Shown here: piece after piece, positions 27,158 to 37,045 of the stretch
Numbering within the stretch: position 1 is the stretch's first letter
Layout of the letters: each line of letters begins with the position of its first letter
From: Hymenobacter sp. BRD67
GTDB lineage: Bacteria > Bacteroidota > Bacteroidia > Cytophagales > Hymenobacteraceae
Length of the DNA stretch: 64,000 bases
Assembly (NCBI RefSeq): GCF_013256425.1
Contig: NZ_CP053904.1
Location: 3,224,001-3,288,000 of the forward strand
Reading direction: 5' to 3'
The notes under the pieces: generated by a model
Seen by the model: only the letters and a program-made list of their open reading frames with translations
Databases searched by the model: none
What the model was told of the DNA's origin: nothing
Translations under genes and position numbers: made by a program

Positions 27158-27991
27158 ATGACCAAGCATTGGTTTATTACCGGTGTCAGCACCGGCTTTG
27201 GCAAGCACCTGGCCGAGCTTGCGCTCGCCAAAGGTGATAAGGTAGCGGCCACCTTCCGCCAACAGGCGCAGGCCGACGAGTTTACCCGCAAAGCTGGCCC
27301 CAACGGCATTGGCCTGGTAGCCGATGTGGCCGACGAGGCGGCCGTGAAGCAGGCCGTAGCTGCTGCCATTGAGGCGCTCGGGCATCTCGATGTAGTCGTT
27401 AACAACGCCGGCTATGGCTCGATGGGGCCCATTGAAGAAGTGCCTGATGCCGAAGTGCAGCGGCAGTTCGACATCAATGTATTTGGCCCCTTGCGGGTGC
27501 TGCGGGCGGTATTGCCCCACCTGCGCCAGCGCAAAAGCGGCCATATCCTCAACATCACCAGTATTGGCGGGCTGCGGGCTTTTCCGGGCGTAGGCATTTA
27601 TAACGGCTCCAAGTTTGCGCTCGAAGGCATTGGGGAGAGCCTCGCGGCTCAGGTGGGGCCGCTGGGCATCCATGTCACCAATGTGGAGCCCAGCGGCTTC
27701 CGCACCGACTGGGCCGGCCGCTCGGCCACTTATACCGAGCCGGCCATTGCCGATTACCGGGCCACGGCCGGCCAGAACATGGCCAATATTCAGGGTTACA
27801 GCGGCCAGCAGCCCGGCGACCCGGAGCGCGCCGCCCAGGCCATGTTCGACCTCGTGCGCCTGGAAAACCCACCGCTGCATCTGCCCCTTGGCAAAGCCGC
27901 CGTAAAGGGTGCCCTGGATAAGTTTACGACCATTAAGGCAGAAATTGAGCAGTACGCCCACATTGGCAACGGGGCCGACTTCCCGAGCTAG
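27158..27991 (+). CDS. Short-chain dehydrogenase/reductase
   Basis: 277 residues from the ATG at 27158. A classical SDR: cofactor motif TGVSTGFGKHLAE (TGxxxGxG), NNAGYGSMGPIEE, catalytic Ser in NITSIGG, and YxxxK in YNGSKFALEG. The C-terminal part suits the oxidoreductase subgroup often annotated as DltE-like or as unspecified NADP reductases. NADP preference is likely from the sequence after the glycine motif, but the substrate is unknown. It is followed by the REPIN-like repeat at 28013. Confidence 0.88.
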   Translation: MTKHWFITGVSTGFGKHLAELALAKGDKVAATFRQQAQADEFTRKAGPNGIGLVADVADEAAVKQAVAAAIEALGHLDVVVNNAGYGSMGPIEEVPDAEVQRQFDINVFGPLRVLRAVLPHLRQRKSGHILNITSIGGLRAFPGVGIYNGSKFALEGIGESLAAQVGPLGIHVTNVEPSGFRTDWAGRSATYTEPAIADYRATAGQNMANIQGYSGQQPGDPERAAQAMFDLVRLENPPLHLPLGKAAVKGALDKFTTIKAEIEQYAHIGNGADFPS

Positions 27992-28012
27992 CCAAGGTTT
28001 TCGTGGCTAACT

Positions 28013-28105
28013 AAAAGCGTCGTGCCGAGCTTGCCGAAGCATCTCTACCTCATCGGTGCACGGTGTGGCAGCGATACTTCGGCAAGCTCGGCACGACGTG
28101 CTTTT
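28013..28105. repeat. REPIN-like inverted repeat, second family
   Basis: Arms 28013-28043 and 28073-28105 are inverted copies with a shared core CGTGCCGAGCTTGCCGAAG; they differ by a 2-base indel and one substitution. The 29-base spacer is unrelated. It fills the space between the SDR and FRG genes. The arm sequence differs from the GCGCGGACT family. Confidence 0.75.
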
Positions 28106-28142
28106 GGGATTTCCTGCTCCTACTCAGCCTTATCTTCACCCC

Positions 28143-28992
28143 ATGCCCAGTTCGCCTCCGCCCACTGCCAACGACTTCGAAGCCCAGAGCTGGCAGCACC
28201 TGCAAGACCTACTGTTTCACGAAACCTGGGATGCCCGCCTGGGGCGCTACCGCTCGCCTTTTGTGTATCGGGGTATGCGTAGCTTTGGCTATACGCTCAG
28301 CACCAGTCTGCAGCGCCTGGGCGGCAACTATCACCTGCTGGAGCATCACCTGCTGCGCAACTTTCGCAAGTATGCCCGCGACACCACTACCCCCCCAGCG
28401 CCACGGTCTGGGACTGGCTGGCCCTGGCTCAGCACCACGGCCTGCCCACGCGGCTGCTCGACTGGACCTACTCGCCCTACGTAGCCCTGCACTTCGCCAC
28501 CGACGACCTGAATGCCTACCACCAGGATGGCATACTATGGGCCCTGAACTACGTAAAAGCGGCCGAGCACCTGCCCCCAGCCCTGCGCGACGCGCTGGCC
28601 AGCGAGGGCTCTAATGTATTTACCTCTGAGCTGCTGGCCCCGTCGTGCCCGACCTGCACGCGCTGGCCAGCCTGAAGGCCAAGCCCTTTGTGCTGTTTCT
28701 GGAGCCACCCTCCCTCGATGCCCGCATCGTACATCAGTACGCCCTGTTTGCCCTCATGAATACGCCCGAAGCCGCTCTGCATGAGTGGCTGGCGCAACGC
28801 CCCGAGCTGTATTTCCGCATCCGCATCCCGGCCCGCCTGAAATGGGAAATACGCGACAAATTAGACCAGGCTAATATTACTGAGCGGGTATTGATGCCCG
28901 GCCTGGGCGGCCTGAGCCGTTGGCTGCATCGTCATTACTCAGCAGCGCAGGGCCGCCCGGCCACTGCCGATGGAGCCGACCTGCCCGGCTAG
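28143..28992 (+). CDS. FRG-domain protein (two frameshifts)
   Basis: About 283 residues over two breaks (28390-28396 and 28638-28641, each one C short). The FRG signature is present: [20 protein letters not shown] near the N terminus and, in the second frame, [20 protein letters not shown] followed by LHFATDD. FRG domains, named for a conserved F/Y-R-G motif, occur alone in many bacteria and also in mobile or defence-linked contexts; the activity is not established. The C-terminal part ([39 protein letters not shown]) is typical of longer members. No defence genes are adjacent. Confidence 0.82.
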
Positions 28993-29081
28993 CAGCGCGG
29001 TTCGATAGCTATAGCGTGCAATTCAGCGAGAATTTTCGCTTACTCAGCGACTTTACTAGGTAATATCTAGCAAGTAAGTAG

Positions 29082-29089
29082 TAATTTTG
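29082..29089 (+). promoter_or_regulatory. -7 promoter element in front of a candidate small RNA
   Basis: TAATTTTG, exact TAnnTTTG match, in an AT-rich stretch. Transcription would begin near 29095. Confidence 0.5.
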
Positions 29090-29094
29090 TATTG

Positions 29095-29288
29095 TAAACA
29101 AGGGAGAAACGTGATTCTTACGTACGTATCTCCAAAGTTTTATTCCCTTAACAGTCTCTGCGGCGGCACCCCGTTCCGCGCTCCGGCTGCTCTCATCGCT
29201 CCGGCTATGCCGAAGCAACAGATTGGTTTTCTTGTGGAAAAGGAACCTGTTGGAAAGGCTCGTCCCAATTGGGGCGAGTCTTTTTTGT
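29095..29288 (+). ncRNA. Candidate structured small RNA (about 190 nt)
   Basis: Between an exact -7 element and an intrinsic terminator (GGCTCGTCCC / GGGGCGAGTC followed by six T, 29257-29286) lie about 190 bases with no convincing protein frame but clear pairing: GGAGA with TCTCC and ACGT with ACGT near the 5-prime end, TGCGGCGGCA against TGCCGAAGCA in the middle, and CAACAG...GGTTTTC...GAAAAGG..AACCTGTTG near the 3-prime end. A direct repeat GCTCCGGCT occurs twice in the centre. Size, promoter and terminator suit a free small RNA such as 6S RNA, but I cannot confirm a family. Confidence 0.5.
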
Positions 29289-29318
29289 TTTTGCGCAGCT
29301 ACTTCCTAGTTTGAGCTA

Positions 29319-29465
29319 CTAATAGCCCCGCCGCCCATCGTGGTAGTAGCCCCGGTCGTGGTCGTGGTAGCCACGCCGGCCTCTTTCCTGTACTATGCAG
29401 GAACTCAGTGCCATACTGCAAAGCACAGCCAGCGGCAAAGCGTAGCGAACAAAGAAGGTTGCCAT
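29319..29465 (-). CDS. Small lipoprotein with a Gly/Arg/Tyr/His-rich tail
   Basis: 48 residues. The ATG at 29465 gives a short signal with a lipobox ending SSC (LAVLCSMALSSC). After the cysteine comes a tail of repeated RGY, HDHD and YYHDG elements. Such short lipoproteins are frequent in Bacteroidota; the role is unknown. A longer open frame from 29642 runs through the guaB leader and is not believed. Confidence 0.6.
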   Translation of the reverse strand: MATFFVRYALPLAVLCSMALSSCIVQERGRRGYHDHDRGYYHDGRRGY

Positions 29466-29584
29466 AGCAGAACTGTCTTTAACGATGCCTGGTAGTAGGG
29501 TTTTCTTACATAAACGGCCATCTCCCTGGCAGGGTTGGGTTGGCAAAGTGCAACCGACCATATGCCGGGCCCGCATCTGCGCCG

Positions 29585-29592
29585 TATATTTG
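29585..29592 (+). promoter_or_regulatory. -7 promoter element for guaB
   Basis: TATATTTG, exact TAnnTTTG match, 38 bases before the guaB ATG. Confidence 0.6.
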
Positions 29593-29630
29593 TCTGGCAA
29601 TACGGTTTTCTGCCCAAACCCCCTGTTGCT

Positions 29631-31106
<1,476 letters not shown>

Positions 31107-31210
31107 GGCTACTGTCCCTGGCTGTTGGTTTTTAGTGGTTCTTTGCCAGCTTTGTAGAGAAATGGTCTGGCTACGAAAAATCAACAGCTAGGAACTAGTC
31201 CCCTCATTCG

Positions 31211-31218
31211 TAGTTTTG
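31211..31218 (+). promoter_or_regulatory. -7 promoter element for the SpoIIE-type phosphatase gene
   Basis: TAGTTTTG, exact TAnnTTTG match, about 78 bases before the ATG at 31296. Confidence 0.5.
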
Positions 31219-31295
31219 CGCCTTGTCTTTTTTCGGCCGGGTAGTAGAGCGTTGTATGTAGGAGGCGGCCGCGCTCTGTTTTTGCCCTCTCTTCT

Positions 31296-33401
31296 ATGCC
31301 CAAGTTTCGCAGTTCGGTCTGGCTCATAGTAGTAGCGGCCCTATGCTGGCTGCTATTGCTGCTCGGTACGCTCAGCCAGGGCCACACGTTATTGGGGCTG
31401 CCGCCAGACTGGCCGCGCTGGCTGCTTTTACTGGCGCAGGGCGGCTTTGCGGCCAGCGTGTTTCTTTACACCCGCCTCCAGCCCGACCCGCTGAGCGGAC
31501 ACGGCTTCCTGGCGCTGCTGCTCCGCCTGTTTTGGCGTGGCCTCATACTTACCGCGCTGCTTGTTGGCGTACAAGCGTTTGTGCGGCTGGCGGCTGATAA
31601 AGCCTTGCCGCTTCGCGGCGATATTACGGCCAGTGTCGGCTATACCATCAGCCTGGCACTGTTTATTATTCTGCTGGCGCGCACGCTCTACATCTGGCGC
31701 TCGCTGGTCAACTTTCGCGGCAGCCCCCGGCTACAGCGCGAATGGACGGCTTTTGAGGTTATCCTGGGCGTTGCGCTGCTATTTCAGCTCTTCGAGTGGC
31801 ATACTCCCGACTATATCCGGGTGGCAGTTATCACGGGCCTGGGCCTCTTTGGGGTGTACCTGAGTGGGCACCAGCGCTGGGTTGCCTACCTCAGCCAGGG
31901 CCAGAAGCTACAGGCTATTATGCTGCAGCTGGGCGTGTTGGGCTTTCTTACGCTCTTTCTGCTCTACCTGCGCAACGCCCAGGCCGACCCTGCTCTGCTA
32001 ACTCCGCCCACCCAGCAGGCCTTCCTGATTCTTGCTTCTTTCTTCGCCGTTTTTTATGCTGTGGCCGGCCTGCTGGTCACGCTTTTCAACCTGCCTATTG
32101 CCGATGTCTATGAGCAGCGACGGGCCGAAATCCTGAGCTTGCAGCAGCTGAGCCAGATTATCCAGCGCGGCCAGACGGCCGCCGAAATATACCAGGCTCT
32201 CTTTACCTCGGCGGTGCAAACCATTCGGGCCGACGCCGCCTGGCTCGATACGCCGGCTCAACCCATCGAAACAACCGGCCCCGCCCCAGCTGCGCCTACG
32301 CATGAGCTGCTCCCGGCCGACCTGGTAGCGCTACGCCCTCAGTTGGCCGCACTGCTGGCGGCCGGGCAAACCGAGATTATCGACAACGACCTGCTACGCT
32401 CGCAGCGCCTCGTGGGCCTGAGCCAGCAATATGGGTCTATCGCTATATTGCCTCTGCGTAGCAGCACGCACGACTACGGCCACCTGCTGCTGCTGAAAAA
32501 AAACCAGGCTGGCTTCGAGCCCGAAGACCTAAGTATTCTGCACACGTTTACGACCCAGACCGTCCTGAGCCTCGAAAACTTGCAGCTGGCGCAGGAAGCC
32601 CGCATCAGCCAGCGGGCTCAGGATGAGCTGCGCATTGCCGCGCTGGTACAGGAGCGCCTCATCCCTAAGCACCTTCCCACCGACAACTGGTTTGAAATCA
32701 GCACCTATGCGCAGGCAGCAAAGGAAGTAGGCGGCGATTTTTACGACTTTCTGCACTTGCCGGGCCAGCGCCTAGCGGTGCTCATCGGCGATGTATCGGG
32801 CAAGGGCGTCACGGCGGCCTTCCACACGGCCCAGATGAAGGGTATCTTCCACGCCCTCATGCAGCCTAATCCGCTGGCTAAGAAAGACCGGGAGCGCTAC
32901 CCCGACCCGCATCGCTTTATGGTGCTGGCTAATGAGGCGCTCACGCACTGCCTGGAGCGCTCGTCATTTATCACGGCCTCGTTTTACCTCATCGACTACG
33001 AGGCCGGCGGCTTTAGCTTTGCCCGCGCCGGGCACTGCCACACGCTTTACTATCACTCTATTAAGGAGGAAGTAAGCTACTTCCGTAGCGAAGGCCTGGG
33101 CCTGGGTATTTTGCGTGATGCCAGCTATGGCCGCCACGTCAAAAATCAGTTCTGGGACTACAACCCGGGTGATGTCATGGTGATTTATACCGATGGGATT
33201 CCCGAAGCCCGCAATGCCGATGGCGACGAGTATGGCGAAGAGCGTCTGGCTCAGATGCTGGGCCAGTGCTTTTATCAGTCGGCCGAAGAAATAAACCAGT
33301 ACATTCGCGAAGATGTGCAGGAGTTCAGCAAAGGCCTGCCCCTGCACGACGACCAGACGCTGCTCGTTATTAAGTTCAAGTCAGCCCAACCTCAACCCTA
33401 G
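31296..33401 (+). CDS. Membrane SpoIIE/RsbU-type PP2C phosphatase with GAF domain
   Basis: 701 residues. The first 270 residues hold about eight membrane helices; a coiled linker (YEQRRAEILSLQQLSQIIQR) leads to a GAF-like sensor region (about 290-430), followed by a SpoIIE-type PP2C phosphatase (about 450-695) with VGGDFYDFLHL, VLIGDVSGKGVTAAFHTAQM, FARAGHCHTLYY, GDVMVIYTDGIPEARN and DDQTLLVIKF, whose Asp residues bind the metal ions. Such proteins dephosphorylate STAS anti-anti-sigma factors. The next two genes encode a STAS protein and an anti-sigma-type kinase, giving a complete partner-switching set on the same strand. Confidence 0.88.
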   Translation: MPKFRSSVWLIVVAALCWLLLLLGTLSQGHTLLGLPPDWPRWLLLLAQGGFAASVFLYTRLQPDPLSGHGFLALLLRLFWRGLILTALLVGVQAFVRLAADKALPLRGDITASVGYTISLALFIILLARTLYIWRSLVNFRGSPRLQREWTAFEVILGVALLFQLFEWHTPDYIRVAVITGLGLFGVYLSGHQRWVAYLSQGQKLQAIMLQLGVLGFLTLFLLYLRNAQADPALLTPPTQQAFLILASFFAVFYAVAGLLVTLFNLPIADVYEQRRAEILSLQQLSQIIQRGQTAAEIYQALFTSAVQTIRADAAWLDTPAQPIETTGPAPAAPTHELLPADLVALRPQLAALLAAGQTEIIDNDLLRSQRLVGLSQQYGSIAILPLRSSTHDYGHLLLLKKNQAGFEPEDLSILHTFTTQTVLSLENLQLAQEARISQRAQDELRIAALVQERLIPKHLPTDNWFEISTYAQAAKEVGGDFYDFLHLPGQRLAVLIGDVSGKGVTAAFHTAQMKGIFHALMQPNPLAKKDRERYPDPHRFMVLANEALTHCLERSSFITASFYLIDYEAGGFSFARAGHCHTLYYHSIKEEVSYFRSEGLGLGILRDASYGRHVKNQFWDYNPGDVMVIYTDGIPEARNADGDEYGEERLAQMLGQCFYQSAEEINQYIREDVQEFSKGLPLHDDQTLLVIKFKSAQPQP

Positions 33402-33421
33402 CCCCGCGTATGGGGCCTATT

Positions 33422-33751
33422 ATGAAAGTAACTGCTCAACCCGCTGACACTACCCTTACGCTTATCCTCGACGGGGAGCTGGACGCTTCCTCCGCCGTGA
33501 TACTCGACACTGAGCTCAACAAGCCTGAGCTACTTAATTACAAAAAAGTACTGATTGACTGCCAGCGCCTTAGCTACATATCGTCGGCTGGACTTGGCGT
33601 ATTTATCTCCCATTTGCAGCGCCTGCAGGATTCCAACGTCAAGCTGGTATTCTACAATATGCAGGAAAAGGTATTTAACGTATTCGAAATCCTGGGCCTC
33701 GATTCCCTGATGACCATCGTACCCACCGAAAAAGAGGCGCAGGCTGCTTAA
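33422..33751 (+). CDS. STAS-domain anti-anti-sigma factor
   Basis: 109 residues, one STAS domain: TLILDGELDASSAVILDTEL, KVLIDCQRLSYISSAGLGVF and NVFEILGLDSLMTIV. The Ser in SYISSAGLG is the expected phosphorylation site recognised by the partner kinase. It begins 20 bases after the phosphatase stop. It is predicted to bind and release the HATPase protein encoded next, depending on its phosphorylation state. Confidence 0.9.
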   Translation: MKVTAQPADTTLTLILDGELDASSAVILDTELNKPELLNYKKVLIDCQRLSYISSAGLGVFISHLQRLQDSNVKLVFYNMQEKVFNVFEILGLDSLMTIVPTEKEAQAA

Positions 33752-33843
33752 TCAGTAGCTCACCAGCAGCTGACCAACACTGAACAAACATCTTGCCCTT
33801 GTAGCTTCTCTGTTCTTCTGCTGCTCCGTTTTCCGCCTTCGCC

Positions 33844-34260
33844 ATGCAAGACCGCATCCGCATTAGTTGTTCGCGCCAGAACCTGCAGCAGGTGCGTGAC
33901 TTCGTGCGCAGCTTTTTGCTGAGCGCTCATCGTAAAGAGATTACCGTCAACCAGGTAGTACTGGCAGTAGATGAGGTGATGGCCAACTTTATTATCCATG
34001 CCAATGGCGAAGATGCCAGTCAATTTCTGGACTTGCTGCTGGTTCTTACTGACCGGCAGCTTGATATAGAGATTGAAGACCACGGCAGCACGCTGTTTCT
34101 GCCTTCGGGCAAGGTGGCTACGCCCGATTTGCGTGCCTACATTCAGCAGGGTCGCAAGGGCGGCATGGGCATGGCCCTGGTATCGCGCATTATGGACCGG
34201 GTAGAGTTTTTTGAGCGCAACTCGCATACTGTTTGCCACTTAAGCAAAGAGCTTATGTGA
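33844..34260 (+). CDS. Anti-sigma-type serine kinase (RsbW/SpoIIAB-like HATPase)
   Basis: 138 residues, a HATPase_c_2 domain: the N box VLAVDEVMANFIIHAN, the G1-like segment IEIEDHGSTLF and the G2-like GRKGGMGMALVSRIMDRVEF. These are ATP-binding features of RsbW/SpoIIAB kinases. It should phosphorylate the upstream STAS protein and, when free, inhibit an unknown target. Bacteroidota do not have a classical SigB, and no sigma factor gene is adjacent, so the output is open. Confidence 0.88.
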   Translation: MQDRIRISCSRQNLQQVRDFVRSFLLSAHRKEITVNQVVLAVDEVMANFIIHANGEDASQFLDLLLVLTDRQLDIEIEDHGSTLFLPSGKVATPDLRAYIQQGRKGGMGMALVSRIMDRVEFFERNSHTVCHLSKELM

Positions 34261-34289
34261 ATCACGAGCTTTTCCAGCCGCAATCCCCG

Positions 34290-34335
34290 CAACGGGTAAG
34301 TCGCCTTAAAAGGGTGGCTTACCCGTTGGTCTTTT
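34290..34335 (+). terminator. Terminator after the partner-switching operon
   Basis: Stem AACGGGTAAG / CTTACCCGTT with a 17-base loop, followed by GGTCTTTT, 30 bases after the kinase stop. Confidence 0.65.
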
Positions 34336-34516
34336 CAGGCAAAACCAGACCCGCGGCTATCATTTCAGACGCGCTTGGCTATCAGCACCATGAGGGCGGC
34401 AACCGGCGCCCGCGCATAAGCCGGCAATTTCTTCGTAAAATTGCACCAGTATTGTGCCCGGCCCGTTGCCATTTGCCTTTTAAGGTGCGTTCAGGTCGGT
34501 TCTCTTCATTTTATCT

Positions 34517-36892
34517 ATGCATTCACGCCTTCCGTTGGCCGGTGCCGCTGCCGCCACGCTGCTTCAGCTGGCTGCCTGCCAAGCCAGCAAGCCTACTACC
34601 GCCACCAACCCGGCCAGCCAAGCCGTGAGCCAGCCAGTAGCTACCACCGGCCCCGCTATCGAAACGCTGGGCACTTACCCGGTGCCCAGCCGTGAGTTTG
34701 CTTACGTTTATAAGAAAAACAACAGCACCGCTGCCGACTACGGCACTCGTGCGAGCGTAACCGACTATCTCACGCTTTATACCAACTTTCGGCTTAAAGT
34801 GCTGGATGCTGAAAAGCAGGGCCTCGACACCACGCAGGCATTTCGGCGCGAGCTCGACGGCTACAAGCAGCAGCTGGCGCTGCCCTACCTCACCGAGAAG
34901 GGTGTGACCGACCAGCTGGTGCGCGAAGCCTACGACCGCATGGGCCAGGAAGTAAATGCCTCGCACATTCTGGTGCGGGTAGCGCCCGATGCGTCGCCAG
35001 CCGATACGCTGGCCGCTTATCAAAAAATACAGGCCCTGCGTCAGCGCGTTACGAGCGGCGAAGACTTTGGTCTCGTGGCCAGCGCCAGCAGCGAAGACCC
35101 CTCGGCCAAGGAGAATGCCGGCAAACTCGGCTACTTCACGGCCATGCAGATGGTGTACCCGTTTGAGTCGGCCGCTTATCGCACGCCGGTGGGGCAGGTA
35201 AGCCAGCCCATCCGCACGCGCTTCGGCTACCATATTATCAAGGTAAACGATAAGCGCACTGCGCAGGGCGAAATCAAGGTAGCCCACCTGATGGTGCGCG
35301 TGACGCCCCAGGCCCCCAAGGCCGACTCGGCGGCCGCTCACAAAAAAATCAATGAGCTGTATGCTCGTCTGCGCAAGGGCGAGAACTGGAACAAGCTCGT
35401 GGCGCAGTTTTCGGAAGATGCCGGCTCGGCTCCCAATGGTGGCGAGTTGCCGGCCTTCGGCACCGGCCGCATGATTCCGTCGTTTGAGGAAGTGGCGTTT
35501 AAGCTGCAAAAGCCCGGCGACATCTCGGCTCCGGTTCAAACGCCCTACGGTTGGCACATTATCAAGCTCATCGAAAAGCAGCCGCTGGCTGCCTTCGCCA
35601 CTATGGAGCCGACGCTGAAAAGCAAGGTGGCTAAAGACTCGCGCTCGGAGCTCAACCACGCGGCTTTTCTTAAGCGTATTCGCCAGGAAGACCAGTTTGT
35701 GGAGATTCCGGCAGCCAAGACGCTGGCTTTTGCGCAGGCCGATACTGCGCTGGTGCATGGCCGCTACAAGTTCAACGCTGCTACCATGACGGCCAGCGGG
35801 GCCAAGGCTTCCAAGCAGACGACCAAATCCGGCGGCGATAAGCTGCCGCTCTTTACTATCAAAGGCCAGCCTTACACCGTAGCCAGCTTTCTGGCTTACG
35901 TGCAGCAGAACCAGCGCCCGCGCCCCACGGCCGAGCCGGCCTTTGTGATGCAGCAGCTCTACGACCAGTACGTAGACCAGAGTCTGACCGAGTTTGAGAA
36001 AAACAGCCTGCCCGCCAAGTATGAGGACTACCGCATGCTCGTGCAGGAATACCGCGACGGCATTCTGCTCTTCCAACTGATGGACACCAAAGTCTGGAGC
36101 AAGGCTATTGAGGACACGGCTGGCTTGAAGAAATTCTTTTTGGCCAACCAAGCCAACTATCAGTTTGGGCAGCGCGTGCAGGGCAGCGTTATTTCGGCTG
36201 CCACGCCGCAGCTGCTGGCCAGGGCGCAGCGCGAGCTGCCAGCCGGCCGCTACGCCATCGCGGGCAAAGCCGGCTCGGCGCTGGTGCATTTTAAGGCCGG
36301 CACGGCCACGCCCGCGGGCAGTGGCGGCTCGGCCGTGCTCGAGGACGTGGCCCGGCGCATGAGCCAGGATACGGCTCTTTTTGTGACAGTAGCCGGCCAC
36401 ATCCGCAAGGGCGAGAGCCCGGCGCTGGCTCACCAGCGCGCTTCTGCCGCTATCGACTACCTGGCCAAGACTGGCAAGATTGCCCGCCATCGGCTGGGGG
36501 CCGCCCCTACTCGCACGGCGGTCACTGCCGATGGAGATACCCGCCTGGCTTTCTTCAGCACTGCTACCAGCGCCCTCGAGGCCAACCTCAACCAGCAGAA
36601 CCCGCTGGCCGTGCAGATTCAGCAGCGTATCTTTCAGAAGGGCGAAAACAAGGTGATGGATGAGTACCTGACCCGCCCGGCTGGCACTTACACTACCCAG
36701 CGCGACGGCCGCTACTACGCCATAGTGGTAAAAAAGAGCCTGCCCGCCGGCCCCAAAGCCCTAAGCGATGCGCGGGGCCAGGCCACCAGCGATTACCAGA
36801 ACTACCTGGAGAAGCAGTGGATTGAGCAGCTGCGCCAGCAGTATCCCGTAAAAGTTAACGAGCAGGAAGTAAATAAGCTGGTCACTAAATAG
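34517..36892 (+). CDS. Parvulin-type peptidyl-prolyl isomerase lipoprotein with two rotamase domains
   Basis: 791 residues, intact. A lipoprotein signal ending LAAC (residue about 21) is followed by a helical region, then two parvulin domains: ASHILVRVAPDASPADTLAA...GKLGYFTAMQMVYPFE...FGYHIIKV (about 150-240) and VAHLMVRVTPQAPKADSAAA...NGGELPAFGTGRMIPSFEEV...YGWHIIKL (about 255-355). The C-terminal 430 residues are helical and chaperone-like. It probably assists outer-membrane protein folding in the periplasm, as SurA/PpiD do. A second parvulin gene follows 150 bases later, so the two may act together. Confidence 0.88.
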   Translation: MHSRLPLAGAAAATLLQLAACQASKPTTATNPASQAVSQPVATTGPAIETLGTYPVPSREFAYVYKKNNSTAADYGTRASVTDYLTLYTNFRLKVLDAEKQGLDTTQAFRRELDGYKQQLALPYLTEKGVTDQLVREAYDRMGQEVNASHILVRVAPDASPADTLAAYQKIQALRQRVTSGEDFGLVASASSEDPSAKENAGKLGYFTAMQMVYPFESAAYRTPVGQVSQPIRTRFGYHIIKVNDKRTAQGEIKVAHLMVRVTPQAPKADSAAAHKKINELYARLRKGENWNKLVAQFSEDAGSAPNGGELPAFGTGRMIPSFEEVAFKLQKPGDISAPVQTPYGWHIIKLIEKQPLAAFATMEPTLKSKVAKDSRSELNHAAFLKRIRQEDQFVEIPAAKTLAFAQADTALVHGRYKFNAATMTASGAKASKQTTKSGGDKLPLFTIKGQPYTVASFLAYVQQNQRPRPTAEPAFVMQQLYDQYVDQSLTEFEKNSLPAKYEDYRMLVQEYRDGILLFQLMDTKVWSKAIEDTAGLKKFFLANQANYQFGQRVQGSVISAATPQLLARAQRELPAGRYAIAGKAGSALVHFKAGTATPAGSGGSAVLEDVARRMSQDTALFVTVAGHIRKGESPALAHQRASAAIDYLAKTGKIARHRLGAAPTRTAVTADGDTRLAFFSTATSALEANLNQQNPLAVQIQQRIFQKGENKVMDEYLTRPAGTYTTQRDGRYYAIVVKKSLPAGPKALSDARGQATSDYQNYLEKQWIEQLRQQYPVKVNEQEVNKLVTK

Positions 36893-37045
36893 CGTCCGGC
36901 GCTGAAGCATCGCGCCAGGCGGCCTGGCTCCGGGCGGCGAGTAAATCCCATTTACGCAGCTTGCAGGAACCAGAAACGCTAAAAACCTTTTATGTTATCG
37001 CGGCATGGGCGGCAACCTCTGGCCCGCCTCGCGACTCCCTATCTT

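Noticed and set aside
28016..28107. Intrinsic terminator for the SDR gene
   Set aside because: The stem is long and interrupted by a 29-base spacer, and no T run follows; it fits a dispersed repeat better.
28390..28396. Programmed ribosomal frameshifting in the FRG gene at the seven-C run
   Set aside because: The same kind of run is broken in many unrelated genes here, and there is a second break in the gene; sequencing error is the simpler reading.
34523..36490. A 655-codon open frame on the minus strand inside the parvulin lipoprotein gene
   Set aside because: It is an antisense shadow caused by GC-rich codon structure. It has no domain pattern, and the plus strand encodes a clear two-domain isomerase.
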